DNA of 8,646 nt from Candidatus Poribacteria bacterium (GTDB lineage Bacteria > Poribacteria > WGA-4E > WGA-3G): positions 1 through 8,646 of the forward strand of contig VXXH01000775.1 in the NCBI GenBank assembly GCA_009835515.1, in the 5' to 3' direction. Made by a program: the position numbers and the translations under genes. Below are positions 7,420 through 8,646 of the stretch, one piece after another. Every line of letters begins with the position of its first letter. Position 1 is the first letter of the stretch. The notes beneath the pieces are model-generated. The model searched no databases, had not been told where the DNA came from, and was given only the letters and a program-made list of their open reading frames with translations.

Positions 7420-8318
7420 TATTCACGCACTCCCAACTCGGTTAGCAATTCCCGGAGTTCCGCTTTCTCGGTATCACCGAGTGGTAGCAGTGGACTCGTC
7501 GTGCGTGCGCTGCAGACCCCCAGAATTTCGAGACATGCTTTCATACCGCTGACCCCTTGTCCGTAGGTATACATCTTACTGAGCCGGAGCATCCACTTTT
7601 GTAACCGGTGGACTTCATCAATATCGCGTGCCTTCGCGGCATGGTAGAGCGCGACAGATTCTTTCGGGGCGACGTTTGCAATTGAGACAACACCCCCGTC
7701 CGCGCCGAATAAAAGGGCTGCACCGAGTGCGACATGCGAACCGAGGAAGATAGAGAAGTCCGTCCGTTCCCCGAGACGTGCTATGAGATCGAGGGAGTTC
7801 GTCCAATCGCCGGTACTGTCCTTAACCCCGACGATATTCTCACAGGTCTCTGCAAGTTCAACAATGACCTGCGGCTTGATGAAGGTTTTAACAGTAGACG
7901 GGATATTGTAGATGAAAACGGGGAGTTTTGTACTCGCGGCAACTGTCTGATAGAATTCAATCAGATCCGCATCGTCGGTGGAGGGATAATAGTAACCCGG
8001 TGTCGCAGCGACTGCATTAACGCCGAACTGTTCAGCGATTTCAATGTTTTGGATGACGCGTTGTGTACTTGTATCCATGACACAACAGATAACCGGGACG
8101 CGACCCCCGATTGCTTTGAGAGCGATGTCCATTGCGCGCTCGCGTTCTGTATTTGTTAACGTCGTAAATTCACCCGAACTCCCGAGTAGATAGATACCGT
8201 GAACACCGCTGTTAATCAGACGGTTCAGTTGATTGACGAACCCGCGTTCATCAACGCGTTCTTTTTCGTCAAGTGGCGTTACGGTGGGTGTAAAAATGCC
8301 TTCAAATCGGATATTCAT
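7419..8318 (-). CDS. Dihydrodipicolinate synthase family (class I aldolase/lyase) protein, substrate uncertain
   Basis: 299 residues, the usual length for the DapA/N-acetylneuraminate lyase family, which uses pyruvate through a lysine Schiff base. Visible motifs: GSSGE (46-50, carboxylate-binding loop), TPGYYYP (106-112), YNIP with Tyr137 and VGVKDSTGD with the Schiff-base Lys166, and GSHVALGAALLFGADGGV (193-210). In true 4-hydroxy-tetrahydrodipicolinate synthases the Tyr is followed by an Arg (E. coli YNVPSR, Arg138) that holds the aspartate semialdehyde; here the sequence is YNIPST and Thr142 takes that place. It may be DapA or another family member, so no symbol is assigned. First gene of the leftward unit; AGGAG lies 6 bases before the ATG. 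It is directly followed by aroA, so a biosynthetic role is reasonable but not shown. Confidence 0.9.
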   Translation of the reverse strand: MNIRFEGIFTPTVTPLDEKERVDERGFVNQLNRLINSGVHGIYLLGSSGEFTTLTNTERERAMDIALKAIGGRVPVICCVMDTSTQRVIQNIEIAEQFGVNAVAATPGYYYPSTDDADLIEFYQTVAASTKLPVFIYNIPSTVKTFIKPQVIVELAETCENIVGVKDSTGDWTNSLDLIARLGERTDFSIFLGSHVALGAALLFGADGGVVSIANVAPKESVALYHAAKARDIDEVHRLQKWMLRLSKMYTYGQGVSGMKACLEILGVCSARTTSPLLPLGDTEKAELRELLTELGVRE

Positions 8319-8324
8319 GCGTGT

Positions 8325-8329
8325 CTCCT
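8325..8329 (-). promoter_or_regulatory. Ribosome binding site of the DHDPS-family gene
   Basis: AGGAG on the minus strand, 6 bases before the ATG at 8318. It supports that start over later in-frame Mets. Confidence 0.8.
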
Positions 8330-8364
8330 GTGAGGCGTAATCGCAATCTTACTTTCTTTATACT

Positions 8365-8395
8365 ACGGGCTTGCAGGCAGCACCTACAAACCCAT
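8365..8395 (-). ncRNA. 5' leader hairpin of the DHDPS-family/aroA transcript
   Basis: On the minus-strand RNA, GGGUUUGUAGG (8393-8383) pairs with CCUGCAAGCCC (8377-8367) around a 5-base loop, extended by an A-U and a U-G pair to 13 bp. Three of the pairs are G-U, and in the plus-strand RNA these would be A-C mismatches, so the fold belongs to the leftward transcript. It lies about 11 bases from the predicted transcription start and about 36 bases before the ribosome binding site. No U-run follows, so it is not a simple terminator. A stabilising 5' hairpin, a regulatory leader or a dispersed repeat are all possible; no known riboswitch class is recognised. Confidence 0.6.
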
Positions 8396-8412
8396 CAATT
8401 CAGTTAGTTTGC

Positions 8413-8441
8413 AGTTTAGCAGCATCTGCCTTAGATGTCAA
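8413..8441 (-). promoter_or_regulatory. Sigma70-type promoter of the leftward unit
   Basis: A perfect -35 TTGACA (8441-8436), a 17-base spacer and -10 TAAACT (8418-8413), preceded by TG-C as in extended -10 elements. Transcription would start near 8406, giving a leader of about 88 bases. Position and quality make this the best promoter in the window. Confidence 0.7.
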
Positions 8442-8471
8442 GAGGCGAAAAAGGGATTTGTTAATTTTGGC

Positions 8472-8501
8472 TTGCGCGTTACGCCGAAATTGTGCTATCA
8501 T
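8472..8501 (+). promoter_or_regulatory. Divergent rightward promoter
   Basis: TTGCGC (8472-8477, weak -35), an 18-base spacer and TATCAT (8496-8501, 5/6 match to the -10 consensus), preceded by TG-C at 8493-8495 (extended -10). It points away from the leftward promoter, with about 30 bases between the two -35 boxes. The driven gene lies outside the window. Confidence 0.5.
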
Positions 8502-8604
8502 CGTGTTATAGTAAAATCCGCAAATAAGCGAACACTTTTAAGAAGATAACCCCTTAGAAGGAAGAGACACCCCAGCCAAAACACCTCTTTATCATGGGCA
8601 TAAT

Positions 8605-8626
8605 ATCAGAATCGCTTCGATTTGAT
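8605..8626 (+). other. Small hairpin in the rightward leader
   Basis: ATCA (8605-8608) and AATCG (8610-8614) pair with CGATT (8618-8622) and TGAT (8623-8626) around a CTT loop, with one bulged G at 8609. It lies about 15 bases before an ATG at 8641 and could shape translation of whatever follows. It is AT-rich and may be chance. Confidence 0.3.
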
Positions 8627-8646
8627 GTGTTTCAATAATTATGGAC

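Larger units (their letters stand above)
8319..8646. other. Non-coding divergent intergenic region at the right edge
   Basis: 328 bases with no convincing gene. It holds the leftward leader with its hairpin and ribosome binding site, two back-to-back promoters, and the first roughly 140 bases of a rightward transcript. AAGGAAGAG (8558-8566) resembles a Shine-Dalgarno sequence but no start codon follows at a usable distance. The ATG at 8641 may begin the next gene, but only two codons are visible and no Shine-Dalgarno sequence precedes it. Confidence 0.7.

Noticed and set aside
7734..8159. Plus-strand 141-residue ORF opposite the DHDPS-family gene
   Set aside because: It is an antisense shadow of a conserved enzyme gene, with no ribosome binding site and no recognisable family.
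8319..8406. Lysine riboswitch or T-box in the leader of the DHDPS-family gene
   Set aside because: The predicted leader is only about 88 bases with one hairpin, too short for either class, and no T-box or lysine-element core motif was seen.
8558..8566. AAGGAAGAG as a ribosome binding site for a gene at the right edge
   Set aside because: No ATG, GTG or TTG follows within a workable distance.
8594..8638. 14-codon ORF that could be a leader peptide ahead of the ATG at 8641
   Set aside because: It has no Shine-Dalgarno sequence and no run of regulatory codons. The length is expected by chance.

Overview
The window reads as an ordinary chromosomal segment of an uncultivated, mid-GC, Gram-negative-like bacterium. 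Secreted proteins carry signal peptides, and there is a lipid-linked glycan flippase. Sponge-associated or marine candidate phyla such as Poribacteria would fit the mix of genes, but that is a guess and nothing here is diagnostic. No insertion sequence, CRISPR array, prophage, rRNA or tRNA was seen.

Left part, + strand (1-2924). Three tightly packed genes look like one transcription unit that enters from outside the window: the 3' part of tsaB (tRNA t6A synthesis), an exported two-domain thioredoxin-fold oxidoreductase, and a membrane flippase of the Wzx/MurJ-like superfamily. The main result lies in the middle gene. Its reading frame is interrupted once, by a UGA at 1144-1146. The frame continues unchanged for 116 more sense codons, and the UGA sits exactly where the first cysteine of a CPVC redox motif belongs. 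I read it as selenocysteine (UPVC), with a plausible bacterial SECIS hairpin just downstream. A standard gene caller would report a truncated 177-residue protein, a gap, and a stray 72-residue ORF.

Right part, - strand (8318 down to 2942). Three genes read leftwards from a good sigma70-type promoter at 8413-8441: a dihydrodipicolinate-synthase-family aldolase/lyase, aroA (EPSP synthase, shikimate pathway) overlapping it by one base (TAATG), and, 20 bases further on, a 1062-residue secreted protein. The last has a glycoside-hydrolase-like TIM-barrel region and two copies of a C-terminal beta-sandwich domain. The leader RNA upstream of the first gene folds into a 13-bp hairpin whose G-U pairs exist only on the - strand transcript.

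The two units converge at 2924/2942, where the last two codons of each gene (GAT TAG) form the arms of a shared hairpin, a possible two-way terminator. The right end (8319-8646) is non-coding. It holds back-to-back promoters, the leader hairpin and the start of a rightward transcript whose gene lies outside the window.
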